Origin: Shewanella violacea DSS12
Lineage (GTDB): Bacteria > Pseudomonadota > Gammaproteobacteria > Enterobacterales > Shewanellaceae
Assembly: GCF_000091325.1 (NCBI RefSeq)
Contig: NC_014012.1
Coordinates: 2,088,823 to 2,152,822, forward strand
DNA: 64,000 bases
Reading direction: 5' to 3'
Positions 55,906 to 64,000 of this stretch are shown in pieces (the stretch's first letter is position 1; each line of letters starts with the position of its first letter). The position numbers and the translations under genes were made by a program. The notes beneath the pieces are model-generated. The model was not told where the DNA came from, searched no databases, and was given only the letters and a program-made list of their open reading frames with translations.

Positions 55906-58041
55906 ATGTTAAATTTTTTTGCTGCGGCTCCTAGGGGCTATGAATATGCGTTATCGCTGGAGTTAGCTGAGCTCGGTGCCTCTGACATTAAAGAAAGTGT
56001 TGCTGGTGTCTACTTTACCGCATCTCTCGAACTAGGTTATCGAATTACGCTTTGGTCACGTTTGGCGAGTCGAATCATTTTCGTTATACATAAAGGACCC
56101 TGTGAGTCACCCGAGCAGCTCTATAATGCAGCTTACGGTATAGATTGGCAGATGCAGTTTTCTAATCGCAGCACATTTAGCATCGATTTTCATGGTCAAG
56201 GTGGTTTCATTAATAACACCATGTACGGTGCACTTAAGATAAAAGATGCCATAGTCGATCGTTTTCGCGACGATGATTTTTCAAGACCTGATGTTTCCCG
56301 CCACGAGGCAGATTTTCGAATCGATGCACACTATCGTCGTGGAGAGATCACCATAGGTTTGAACTTCTCCGGACCTGCTTTGCATAAGCGTGGTTATCGC
56401 TCCACCACAGGTGAGGCCCCTTTAAAAGAGAACCTTGCCGCCAACATGCTGGTTCGTAGTGGCTGGAAGAAAGAGCCCGTTTCACTGCTTGATCCTTTTT
56501 GTGGTAGTGGAACTATCTTGATTGAAGCTGCCATGATGGCCTGTGACATTGCGCCGGGTCTTCATCGTGAGCGCTTTGGTTTTGAGCACTGGCTAAGACA
56601 TAATGATAAACATTGGCAAGAATTGCTCAATGAGGCACGTGCTAGAGCCTCTATTGGCATAACACGCTGTACCACTAAGTTCTATGGCTCAGATATAGAG
56701 CCTCATCTTGTCTCTATAGCTAAACAAAATGCAGAGAATGCTGGTGTTAGTGACTTAATCGAATTTAATGTTAGCGATGTCTTAGAGGTTAAAGCGCCGG
56801 AAGCATCGGGTTACCTTATCAGTAACCCTCCCTACGGTGAGCGTCTTGGTACTGTTACTGAGCTGCTTCAGCTCTATTATCAGCTGGGCGATAGGTTTAA
56901 GTCTGAATTTGGTGGCTGGAAAATAGCCATGTTAAACAGTGATAAAGAGCTGTTATCTGCTTTAAAGCTTAAAGCCGATAAACAGATGAAGATGAGTAAC
57001 GGTCCATTGGATTGTGCATTCAATCTCTATACTGTTCATGCCGAGAATACTCGCCGTGTTGACCCAGAGAATATCAAGATTGAAGGGGATGTTAGCGATA
57101 TCGCCGTGCCTTTCGCTAATCGTATAAAGAAGAATTATAAGCAACTTAAGAAGTGGGCTAAGAAAGAAGGGATCGACAGCTATCGTATCTATGATGCTGA
57201 TTTACCCGATTACAAGGTTGCCGTCGATAAATATCTGGATTATGTCGTTATCCAAGAGTATACCGCGCCAATGGATATTCCCGAGTCGGTGACCAAGCGT
57301 CGCTTGACCGATGTGCTTATCGCTTTACCTAGCGCGATTGGTATCGATCCTAAAAATATCATCTTAAAGAAGCGTGAGCGCCAAAAAGGCACTAATCAGT
57401 ATGAGAAACTTTCAACGTCTAAGCTTGAGCTTATCACTACTGAATATGATGCCAAATTTAAGCTAAATCTTAAAGAGTATCTCGATACTGGTCTGTTCCT
57501 CGATCATCGTCTGACCCGTAAACTCGTGGGTGAAAAGTCTAACAATCGCGATGTCCTCAATCTGTTTGCCTATACGGGCACGGCTTCAGTGCATGCAGCA
57601 CTGGGTGGGGCTAAAACGGTTACGACTATTGATATGTCTAATACCTATATTAGCTGGGCGAAAGAGAACTTCGCGTTAAATGGGTTAAACGACAAAAAGT
57701 ATTCGTTTGTTCAGGCGAACTGTTTAACCTGGATAAAACGTACCCATGATACCTACGACTTTATCTTTATCGATCCGCCGACGTTCTCAAACTCGAAGCG
57801 TATGGAAGACTCTTTCGATGTACTGCGTGATCATGTCGCTTTGCTGACTGATGTAATTAAGATACTTAGGCCAGGCGGTGAGATCATCTTCTCCAATAAT
57901 AAGCGAAAGTTTAAAATGGAGATAGAAGCCCTCGAAGCTGTGGGTATCAAGGTAAAAAATATCGATGATCAAACCTTACCTATGGACTTTAAGCGTAATC
58001 CACAAATCCATAATACTTGGTTGCTAACACATGCCGAGTAA
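55906..58041 (+). CDS. rlmL: bifunctional 23S rRNA methyltransferase RlmL (RlmKL)
   Basis: A 711-residue fusion of two methyltransferases that make m2G2445 (RlmL part) and m7G2069 (RlmK part) in 23S rRNA. A THUMP domain (about 40-160) comes first, then the first Rossmann domain with [16 protein letters not shown] and NPPYGERLG. The second has [16 protein letters not shown] and [17 protein letters not shown] start at the ATG at 55906 ([11 protein letters not shown]); a GTG five codons earlier is in frame but homologues start at MLNFFA. The stop overlaps the next gene by 11 bases. Confidence 0.95.
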   Translation: MLNFFAAAPRGYEYALSLELAELGASDIKESVAGVYFTASLELGYRITLWSRLASRIIFVIHKGPCESPEQLYNAAYGIDWQMQFSNRSTFSIDFHGQGGFINNTMYGALKIKDAIVDRFRDDDFSRPDVSRHEADFRIDAHYRRGEITIGLNFSGPALHKRGYRSTTGEAPLKENLAANMLVRSGWKKEPVSLLDPFCGSGTILIEAAMMACDIAPGLHRERFGFEHWLRHNDKHWQELLNEARARASIGITRCTTKFYGSDIEPHLVSIAKQNAENAGVSDLIEFNVSDVLEVKAPEASGYLISNPPYGERLGTVTELLQLYYQLGDRFKSEFGGWKIAMLNSDKELLSALKLKADKQMKMSNGPLDCAFNLYTVHAENTRRVDPENIKIEGDVSDIAVPFANRIKKNYKQLKKWAKKEGIDSYRIYDADLPDYKVAVDKYLDYVVIQEYTAPMDIPESVTKRRLTDVLIALPSAIGIDPKNIILKKRERQKGTNQYEKLSTSKLELITTEYDAKFKLNLKEYLDTGLFLDHRLTRKLVGEKSNNRDVLNLFAYTGTASVHAALGGAKTVTTIDMSNTYISWAKENFALNGLNDKKYSFVQANCLTWIKRTHDTYDFIFIDPPTFSNSKRMEDSFDVLRDHVALLTDVIKILRPGGEIIFSNNKRKFKMEIEALEAVGIKVKNIDDQTLPMDFKRNPQIHNTWLLTHAE

Positions 58042-58264
58042 GACCTATATTTTGTTTCACACAGATGCCTGTCATCTGTGTGAGTTAGCCGAGCAGCTGA
58101 TAACTATGTCTGGTATCTCATACATAAAAACAGACATCTGTGATGATGAAAAGCTCGCTGAACAATATGGTATTCGTATTCCTGTGCTAAAACAGATAGA
58201 TTCTCAAAATGAGCTGAATTGGCCATTTGATGAAGATGTATTAAAGAAATTTTTAGGAGCATAA
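58031..58264 (+). CDS. glutaredoxin-like protein (DUF836 family)
   Basis: A 77-residue thioredoxin-fold protein. The C-x-x-C site reads CHLCE (residues 14-18) at the end of the first strand, followed by the cis-Pro loop RIPVLK. It belongs to the short glutaredoxin-like family often found beside uup. The substrate is unknown. The start lies inside the last codons of rlmL and the stop is two bases before the uup start, so rlmL, this gene and uup are probably translated as a unit. Confidence 0.85.
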   Translation: MPSKTYILFHTDACHLCELAEQLITMSGISYIKTDICDDEKLAEQYGIRIPVLKQIDSQNELNWPFDEDVLKKFLGA

Positions 58265-58265
58265 A

Positions 58266-60185
58266 TTGAGTCTTGTTCGTATTAATAGTGGCTCTCTAGC
58301 CTATGGTTACACCCCACTATTACAAAAAGCTGATTTTACTATTGAACCCGGTGAGCGTGTTTGTATCGTTGGCCGAAATGGTGCCGGTAAGTCCAGCCTA
58401 ATGAAAGTGTTGAGCGGTGATGTTCTGCTCGATGAGGGCGAATTTAATATCGCCAGCAACGTTAAGGTGAGTCGTCTACAGCAAGATCCACCTAAAGCCG
58501 AGCAAGGTTCAGTCTATTCCTATATTTCTGCCGGTCTCAAAGACGTGGGTGAGAAGCTGGAACGTTATCATCAGCTGGCCCATGATTTAGGCACAGCAGA
58601 TCCTGAACAGATGGATCGCATGCTGAAGCAGATGGAGCGACTTCAGGATGACATAGATCACCTAAATGGCTGGCAATTAGATAGTCGAATCAATCAAAAT
58701 TGTGAACTATTGGGTCTAGATCCCGATAGTTCCTTGAATGAGTTGTCGGGTGGTTGGCAACGTAAAGTCGCCTTGGCCAGAGCCTTGGTGAGTGAGCCGG
58801 ACCTGCTATTACTCGATGAGCCCACCAACCATCTGGATATCGACACTATCGAGTGGTTAGAGCAGTTTTTGTTAAGTTACAAAGGCGCCATCGTATTTAT
58901 CAGTCACGATAGGGGATTTATTCAGCGTATGGCGACCCGTATCGTGGATCTCGATCGTGGTGTTATTACCTCTTGGCCCGGCAGCTATCAAGTATATCTC
59001 GACGGAAAAGCCGAGTGGCTGCGCGTCGAAGCCGAGCAAAATGCATTGTTTGATAAGCGGCTTGCGGAAGAGGAAACTTGGATCCGTCAAGGTGTTAAGG
59101 CCAGACGTACACGTAATGAAGGTCGTGTTCGTGCATTAAAGGCTTTGCGAGTCGAACGTATGGCGCGCCTCAATCGACAAGGCGGCGCTAAAATGGCAGT
59201 GGCCGATACCGACCGCTCCGGTAAGCTTGTTTTCGATATCGAAAATCTGAATTACAACTTGCCAGATAAAAATCTGGTGAAGGACTTTACTTCGGCTGTG
59301 ATGCGCGGAGACAGGATCGCGCTTATTGGTCCTAATGGTTGTGGTAAATCGACCTTAGTCAAACTCTTAATTGGTCAGCTTGAAGCCCAATCGGGTTCTG
59401 TAAAGGTTGGTACTAAGCTCGAAATTGCATATTTCGACCAATACAGAGAAGCGCTGGATCCTGAAAAGACGGTTGAAGAGAACGTAGGTGAAGGTAAGAA
59501 AACCGTCACAATTAACGGTCAAGACCGTCATATTTTGAGCTATCTGCAAGATTTCCTCTTCTCTCCTATGAGAGCAAGAACACCAGTAAAAGCACTTTCA
59601 GGTGGAGAGAAAAATCGGTTATTGCTGGCACGTCTGCTTTTAAAACCAGCTAACTTGATTATACTCGATGAGCCAACCAACGATCTCGATATTGAGACCT
59701 TGGAATTGTTAGAGTCTCTGTTAAGTGATTATCCTGGGACACTTCTCTTAGTGAGTCACGATAGAGCCTTTATCGATAACACTGTGACCAGTAGCTGGTG
59801 GTTCACCGGTAATGGTGGTTGGAGTGAATATGTTGGTGGCTATGAAGATGCCGTGTCTCAAGGTGCTAAATTTTATTCTGAGGAACCTAAGGATACTAAG
59901 AGTGTCCAAACTCAGAAGGTTGAGGCTAAAGAGGTAAAACTAGCCGAGAAACCAAAAGTTGAAAAAAAGTTATCTTATAAACTTCAGCGTGAACTCGAAG
60001 GGCTACCAGCTAAAATGGAGCAACTAGAAACGGAAGTTAAAGCTTTGCAAGAGACAGTTGGTGGATCAGATTTTTATGCTCAAGATCAAGATAAAATTAA
60101 TCTCCAACTCGGCCAATTAACCAACAAAGAGAAAGAGTTGGAAGTGTGCTTCGAGCGATGGGAAGAGTTAGAGTCGCTCAAGTAA
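58266..60185 (+). CDS. uup: ABC-F ATPase Uup
   Basis: A 639-residue soluble ABC-F protein with two ATPase modules. The first has Walker A GRNGAGKS and signature LSGGWQRK; the second has GPNGCGKS and LSGGEKNR. Walker B segments (LLLLDEPTNHLD, LIILDEPTNDLD) have catalytic Glu in both. The C-terminal about 90 residues form a Lys/Glu-rich coiled coil, the DNA-binding Uup domain. Uup affects transposon precise excision and ribosome-related processes in E. coli. The TTG start is set by AGGAG (58255-58259) 6 bases upstream. Confidence 0.95.
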   Translation: MSLVRINSGSLAYGYTPLLQKADFTIEPGERVCIVGRNGAGKSSLMKVLSGDVLLDEGEFNIASNVKVSRLQQDPPKAEQGSVYSYISAGLKDVGEKLERYHQLAHDLGTADPEQMDRMLKQMERLQDDIDHLNGWQLDSRINQNCELLGLDPDSSLNELSGGWQRKVALARALVSEPDLLLLDEPTNHLDIDTIEWLEQFLLSYKGAIVFISHDRGFIQRMATRIVDLDRGVITSWPGSYQVYLDGKAEWLRVEAEQNALFDKRLAEEETWIRQGVKARRTRNEGRVRALKALRVERMARLNRQGGAKMAVADTDRSGKLVFDIENLNYNLPDKNLVKDFTSAVMRGDRIALIGPNGCGKSTLVKLLIGQLEAQSGSVKVGTKLEIAYFDQYREALDPEKTVEENVGEGKKTVTINGQDRHILSYLQDFLFSPMRARTPVKALSGGEKNRLLLARLLLKPANLIILDEPTNDLDIETLELLESLLSDYPGTLLLVSHDRAFIDNTVTSSWWFTGNGGWSEYVGGYEDAVSQGAKFYSEEPKDTKSVQTQKVEAKEVKLAEKPKVEKKLSYKLQRELEGLPAKMEQLETEVKALQETVGGSDFYAQDQDKINLQLGQLTNKEKELEVCFERWEELESLK

Positions 60186-60224
60186 TACAAAATTAAAACT
60201 AGAAATAGTATGGGAATAGCGTTA

Positions 60225-62135
60225 ATGAAGTTGAAAATGGATAAAGCACTATCATTAGTTGCAGTCGGTGTAATTAGTGTTTTGCAAGGTGCCAATGCTG
60301 CACCTGTGTATGAAATTAAAAACCTAGACGAAATTTATAGTCAGGCTGACGGCGCTGAATTAATCGGCACACTCAAAGGTACACGCAGTGGCTATGGTAT
60401 GGCGGTTAATGCCAATGGCGAAGCTGTGGGCCTAGCAAAAGGTAAGAAGTACCTCAGTGTATCCGAGGATGATGATGGCGTTATCGATATCGAAGATGGC
60501 ATCGCGCCAGAAGAGAGAATCGTACTTTCCATTAATACACCAATTAAGGCCAATAACTTTACTTTTACTGCTGAAGAAAATGACCAAGCCTCTAAGCCTT
60601 GGTTACCGACATTTGACAGCGTTAATGGAACTACGGATCCGAGTTTAACGGATCCAGTCGTTCCAAGTACGATCAATTCAGTTGATGCATACTTTTACGC
60701 GATAAATGATGCAGGTGTTAAAGTGGGAGCCATGACGGCGCCAGAACAAACAGCGCCTTATACTGGCAGTACACCTGATCAAGAGTTCTGGTACTACAGA
60801 GATTTCGAAGAGCGCGGTTTTGTTAAAAATGCCGATGGTATAGAGACTGCTTTAGTGCCGCCGCTCACCGAATATGACAAAGGTGATGGTACGCCAGCTG
60901 TCAATGTGGGTGGATATTCTGTCGCGGCTAAAGTGAACGCTAATGGGCTTGTTGTCGGTTTCGTTGGCACAGAGTTATCTAAGAATGCGAAAGATCGTAT
61001 AAATGGCTGTATTACAGGTACAAGCTATCCAGTCGATGTCTGTGTGCAGAATTTACAGTTCCCCTACGATAGTTATGACCGTTCATACATAAATTATCAG
61101 GTGCGCGGTTATGTGTGGCAGTTAAATGCAGAAGGGACAGCTGTTGCTTCTGGGACTGAGTTACCATTAGGCTTAACTCCAAGTTCAAGCTCTACGACTA
61201 TTTATACTGCTCAAGGTTTTAGTGCTAATACCCAAGGTACAGTTGTTGGACGTTCTCATGTTTATCGCAAGGGGAATAAAGATAAACTGGCCTACGATGC
61301 GGCATACTGGACTAAGAATGAAGCTACTGGGGACTATGAGTACAACTGGGTTCCTATGATAGATGACCGACGTCAGTCGATCGCCTTTGATATTAACGAT
61401 AACGGTATATTAGTCGGCAGCTATAAACAGTATCTACAAGGATATGAAAGAGATAAATTTTTCTACTTTGATACTAATGGCACTGGTGACCTAGTTACTC
61501 CTTATGATTTTAGTAGCAGCACTGGAATCTCAGACCTAAGCAGTAAGCCAAAAGATATCAACAATAAGGGCCAGGTAGTCGGTTATATCGAAACCACCCA
61601 TGATAAAGAGAAGCCGCGTCCTAAGGCTGGTTTCCTGTTTGATAAGAATACCAATGACTTTAGAAACCTCAACCAGCTATTAACTTGTGAGTCTAAGGGC
61701 TTCAAGAAGGTTGATGACAAGTGGGTCCGTAAAACAGTCGAAGTCATAGATGGTACCGGGAAGAAGCTAGTCTACAATGAAGACCTTGTGGTGGTTGAAG
61801 CTAACAGCATCAATGAAGAGGGGCTAATTGTCGGCACTGTATCTGTGCGTAAACCTCAGTATAAGTTCGATTCTAAAGGTAATTTGGTCATAGGTGACAA
61901 TGGTCTGCCTGTTTTTGAAGTGAACGGAAATGGCGATCCATTGACTTCATACTTGCCTCGCATGTTGGTGTTAAAAACCAACGGAGCCGAAGCGAGTGAT
62001 GACTGGCTTAAGGCCAATGATTGTACCGATGGTAATGAAGAACCTGACGATTATGAACGTAAAGGCGCAGCCAGTTTTGCCTGGTTATTTGCTCTACCTT
62101 TACTTTGGTTCCGTCGTCGTTATTCGGTTAAATAG
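60225..62135 (+). CDS. DUF3466 family protein with GlyGly-CTERM-like tail
   Basis: A 636-residue exported protein of the DUF3466 family. The signal peptide (MKLKMDKALS to GANA) is followed by a repetitive beta region in which AVNANGEAVG-like phrases recur (VNANGLVVGFV, INDNGILVGSY, INNKGQVVGYI, INEEGLIVGTV), suggesting propeller-like repeats. The C-terminus GAASFAWLFALPLLWFRRR is a small-residue motif plus membrane helix plus Arg cluster, the form of GlyGly-CTERM signals cut by rhombosortase. An ATG five codons upstream (60210) is an alternative start. It lies 39 bases after uup. Confidence 0.86.
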   Translation: MKLKMDKALSLVAVGVISVLQGANAAPVYEIKNLDEIYSQADGAELIGTLKGTRSGYGMAVNANGEAVGLAKGKKYLSVSEDDDGVIDIEDGIAPEERIVLSINTPIKANNFTFTAEENDQASKPWLPTFDSVNGTTDPSLTDPVVPSTINSVDAYFYAINDAGVKVGAMTAPEQTAPYTGSTPDQEFWYYRDFEERGFVKNADGIETALVPPLTEYDKGDGTPAVNVGGYSVAAKVNANGLVVGFVGTELSKNAKDRINGCITGTSYPVDVCVQNLQFPYDSYDRSYINYQVRGYVWQLNAEGTAVASGTELPLGLTPSSSSTTIYTAQGFSANTQGTVVGRSHVYRKGNKDKLAYDAAYWTKNEATGDYEYNWVPMIDDRRQSIAFDINDNGILVGSYKQYLQGYERDKFFYFDTNGTGDLVTPYDFSSSTGISDLSSKPKDINNKGQVVGYIETTHDKEKPRPKAGFLFDKNTNDFRNLNQLLTCESKGFKKVDDKWVRKTVEVIDGTGKKLVYNEDLVVVEANSINEEGLIVGTVSVRKPQYKFDSKGNLVIGDNGLPVFEVNGNGDPLTSYLPRMLVLKTNGAEASDDWLKANDCTDGNEEPDDYERKGAASFAWLFALPLLWFRRRYSVK

Positions 62136-62211
62136 GCCGAAACTAGATGCTAATTAGCTAAGGTGAGTGCTTGTTATAGCTAATACTGACTCTGGTAGAA
62201 TAAGTTCATAG

Positions 62212-62242
62212 AAAAATCGAGGCAATTGCCTCGATTTTTTTT
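62212..62242 (+). terminator. terminator of the DUF3466 gene
   Basis: A perfect 28-base palindrome made of two 14-base arms (AAAAATCGAGGCAA and its complement) runs into T8. It lies about 75 bases after the stop. Confidence 0.88.
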
Positions 62243-62374
62243 GTTCAAAAAACTCAACAGCTTAAAAAATACCCACTCAAATTGGTTAAATTTTGATTGA
62301 TCTTGAGTCGAAAAAGATCTATTTCTATCAAGTGAAGCTATTGCTTCTTTGTATGTAAAACAGAGGATGCTTGC

Positions 62375-62551
62375 ATGAAGAGACAAAAAAGAGATCGTTT
62401 AGATAGAGCTTTTTCGAAAGGATTTCAAGCCGGAGTTGGTGGTCGCTCAAAGGAGAAATGTCCGTACTCGACACTTGATTCTAAGTCACAATGGTTAGGG
62501 GGATGGCGCGAAGGCGTAGATGGTCGAGTAACAGGCTTATTTAATAAGTAA
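62375..62551 (+). CDS. rmf: ribosome modulation factor
   Basis: A 58-residue basic protein: MKRQKRDRLDRAFSKGFQAG, then GRSKEKCPY and QWLGGWREGVDGR. It is nearly the same as E. coli RMF through the first 45 residues. RMF binds the 30S subunit in stationary phase and pairs ribosomes into inactive 100S dimers. An AGAGGA site (62362-62367) lies 7 bases before the ATG. It is followed by fabA on the opposite strand, the same neighbour as in E. coli (rmf-fabA), and has its own terminator. Confidence 0.95.
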   Translation: MKRQKRDRLDRAFSKGFQAGVGGRSKEKCPYSTLDSKSQWLGGWREGVDGRVTGLFNK

Positions 62552-62561
62552 CGCAGCATTT

Positions 62562-62605
62562 TGCCCTCCTAGTCACAGAAAACTGTAGCCGAAGAGGGCA
62601 TTTTT
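62562..62605 (+). terminator. terminator of rmf
   Basis: TGCCCTC pairs with GAGGGCA around a 25-base loop that itself contains ACAG-AAAA-CTGT, followed by T5. It begins 11 bases after the rmf stop. Confidence 0.75.
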
Positions 62606-62642
62606 ATACCTGTAGCGCTAGATTACTGGTATAGAATTTAGT

Positions 62643-63158
62643 CTAGAAATTGCTGGTATCCGTGAAGATGCCGACTTTTAAATCTTTAGCGCTGTAGATC
62701 TCTCGTCCATCGACTTCCATGGTGGCATCAGCAATACCCATGGTAAGTTTACGGTAAACTTTACGCTTGATCGTCAGTTTATAGGTGATCTTCTTAGCAT
62801 CGGGAAGCACTTGGCCGGTGAATTTAACCTCTCCCACTCCCAGAGCTCGTCCTTTACCTTCGGCGCCTTCCCATCCAAGGAAGAAACCAACTAGTTGCCA
62901 CATAGCATCTAGACCTAGGCAACCGGGCATAACTGGGTCATTTTCGAAATGACAGCCGAAAAACCATAATTTGGGGTCGATATCCAACTCAGCAACAATC
63001 TCACCTTTTCCGAATTCACCACCATCGGCATTTATCTTGACGATGCGATCGATCATCAACATATTGTCTATGGGCAGACGAGGTGAGTCTTTACCAAATA
63101 ACTCAGCATGACCACAGGCGATAAGTTCTTCTTTACTGAAACTGTTTGCATTACTCAT
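62643..63158 (-). CDS. fabA: beta-hydroxydecanoyl-ACP dehydratase/isomerase FabA
   Basis: A 171-residue hot-dog enzyme that dehydrates 3-hydroxydecanoyl-ACP and isomerises the product to the cis-3 form, the branch point to unsaturated fatty acids. Active-site His70 ([15 protein letters not shown]) and Asp84 (LGLDAMWQ) are at the same numbers as in E. coli, and the length is the same (172). It lies downstream of the Lon-type gene with a 68-base gap that contains a FabR-type operator, so unsaturated lipid level probably regulates it. Confidence 0.97.
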   Translation of the reverse strand: MSNANSFSKEELIACGHAELFGKDSPRLPIDNMLMIDRIVKINADGGEFGKGEIVAELDIDPKLWFFGCHFENDPVMPGCLGLDAMWQLVGFFLGWEGAEGKGRALGVGEVKFTGQVLPDAKKITYKLTIKRKVYRKLTMGIADATMEVDGREIYSAKDLKVGIFTDTSNF

Positions 63159-63196
63159 TGATTTACTTTACTCCAACAATATGAGGTGCCCAGATT

Positions 63197-63214
63197 AGCG
63201 AACACGTGTACGCT
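63197..63214. promoter_or_regulatory. FabR-type operator upstream of fabA
   Basis: AGCGAACACGTGTACGCT is the reverse complement of the E. coli fabA/fabB FabR site AGCGTACACGTGTTCGCT, an exact 18-base match. It is centred about 47 bases before the fabA start. FabR is a TetR-type repressor that senses unsaturated acyl groups. The fabR gene is not in this window. Confidence 0.85.
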
Positions 63215-63226
63215 AAACAACTCCGA

Positions 63227-64000
63227 TCAGCTAAAAAACTTCATTTTTCGGAGCAACTTCTCAAAAAACGTACTTTCTTCATCAGTATAGCCCGCTAAAT
63301 TTGCCAATCGGCTCTGGACCATGCCATAGAGTGAACCTTTTGGGAAATCATTATTCTCATCGGCAACACCCGCAGTGACCTTCATGAGAAGCTCGACGGC
63401 TTCATCGATATGTTCTATTTGAAATAGACTAAACTGACCAGCCTCAATTGCTGCGACGAGTTTAGTTGAAAGGTTGAGTTGTTGGGTGTTGGATCTTGGG
63501 ATTATGACCCCTTGATTGCCTGTGAGTCCACGACGTTCACATAAGTTAAAGAAGCCTTCAATCTTCTCATTGACGCCCCCTATGGCTTGTACTTGACCGA
63601 ATTGGTCTATGGCGCCAGTTGCCGCAATGCTTTGATTAATCGGCTTCTCTGTAATGGCTGATATCAAACTGCAATATTCTGCAAGGGATGCGCTGTCTCC
63701 ATCGATCTCTTGATAGGATTGCTCGAATACTATATTGGCATTTAAGTGGAGTGGGGCATCTTTACCGAAGATGCGATATAAGCAAGAAGATAAGATCATC
63801 ATCCCCTTCGCATGAATATTTCCTCCTAGTTCAGATTTTCTTTCTATGTCGGCAACTTCTCCATCGCCATAATGAACTGAAGCGGTAATGCGTGCAGGCT
63901 CTCCGTAGGCGTATTCCACAGTCTCGAGTACAGGGAGTCCGTTGATTTGGCCACCCCTTTCCCCTCCTGTGGGTAAGTTTATAAATTTATCATCGAAGTT
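63227..64000 (-). CDS. Lon-type ATP-dependent protease (LonB/YcbZ-like), C-terminal part
   Basis: The reading frame is open from the stop at 63227 to the window edge at 64000, so the gene is truncated at its N-terminal side. The apparent GTG start at 63919 is an internal codon. The 257 residues seen are a Lon proteolytic domain: catalytic Ser in EIDGDSASLAEY and Lys in GGVNEKIEGFF, with NLPTGGERGGQINGLPVLE upstream, as in YcbZ-type proteins beside fabA. The missing part should hold the ATPase domain of this roughly 580-residue family. It is transcribed toward fabA. Confidence 0.88.
   Translation of the reverse strand, partial: NFDDKFINLPTGGERGGQINGLPVLETVEYAYGEPARITASVHYGDGEVADIERKSELGGNIHAKGMMILSSCLYRIFGKDAPLHLNANIVFEQSYQEIDGDSASLAEYCSLISAITEKPINQSIAATGAIDQFGQVQAIGGVNEKIEGFFNLCERRGLTGNQGVIIPRSNTQQLNLSTKLVAAIEAGQFSLFQIEHIDEAVELLMKVTAGVADENNDFPKGSLYGMVQSRLANLAGYTDEESTFFEKLLRKMKFFS

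Noticed and set aside
63227..63919. Stand-alone 230-residue Lon-like protein starting at 63919
   Set aside because: The frame continues open to the window edge with conserved Lon residues, so 63919 is an internal GTG.

Overview
The window is a chromosomal segment of a marine gammaproteobacterium, most likely Shewanella or a close relative. The evidence is gene order and protein style: cspD/clpS-clpA/infA-bpt-aat, mnmA-hflD-purB, yebG-msrC-proQ-prc-pepN, pyrD-zapC-rlmL-uup and rmf-fabA-lon are all gammaproteobacterial neighbourhoods. The monomeric NADP isocitrate dehydrogenase, the giant NAD-glutamate dehydrogenase, the DUF3466 protein with a GlyGly-CTERM-like tail and the dedicated sortase locus fit Shewanella-type marine bacteria. 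No rRNA, tRNA, intact insertion sequence, prophage or CRISPR array was seen.

Layout. 1-5.8 kb: a MarR regulator, a possible recombinase scar, an orphan membrane-anchored protein, leucine dehydrogenase, a DUF4826 protein, the ribosomal oxygenase RoxA and PurB. 5.8-8.9 kb: HflD, MnmA, a decayed nudJ-like remnant and RluE. 9-17 kb: isocitrate dehydrogenase and the N-end-rule block (ClpS adaptor, ClpA unfoldase, the tRNA-protein transferases Bpt and Aat) with CspD and IF-1. 16.5-22.2 kb: small envelope and hypothetical genes, a Nif3-like protein, a beta-lactamase-family hydrolase, a striking 9-bp minisatellite, PepE and a cystathionine beta-lyase.

22.2-29.3 kb holds the most distinctive system: a five-gene dedicated sortase locus. 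The histidine kinase and response regulator diverge from an OmpA-like protein, a VIT/vWA protein ending in an LPQTGG sorting signal, and a class GN sortase overlapping the substrate gene by ATGA. It is followed by a GGEEF diguanylate cyclase and a LetAB lipid-transport operon (seven-domain MCE protein) in which LetA is split into two genes.

34.5-41.3 kb: SOS gene yebG with a perfect LexA box, msrC, proQ, prc, pepN and a DUF2835 gene. 41.6-48.5 kb: a four-gene operon (DUF1302 barrel, DUF1329 protein, YCF48-like propeller, MMPL/RND pump) that looks like a complete, poorly characterised envelope export route. It is preceded by two identical 12-bp palindromes spaced two helical turns apart. 48.7-64 kb: NAD-glutamate dehydrogenase, PyrD, seven helically spaced GATC sites in front of zapC, RlmL, a glutaredoxin-like protein, Uup, DUF3466, the short gene rmf, fabA with a FabR-type operator, and a Lon-type protease cut by the window edge.

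All calls come from reading the sequence. No database or structure search was run, so family names rest on recognised motifs, lengths and context.
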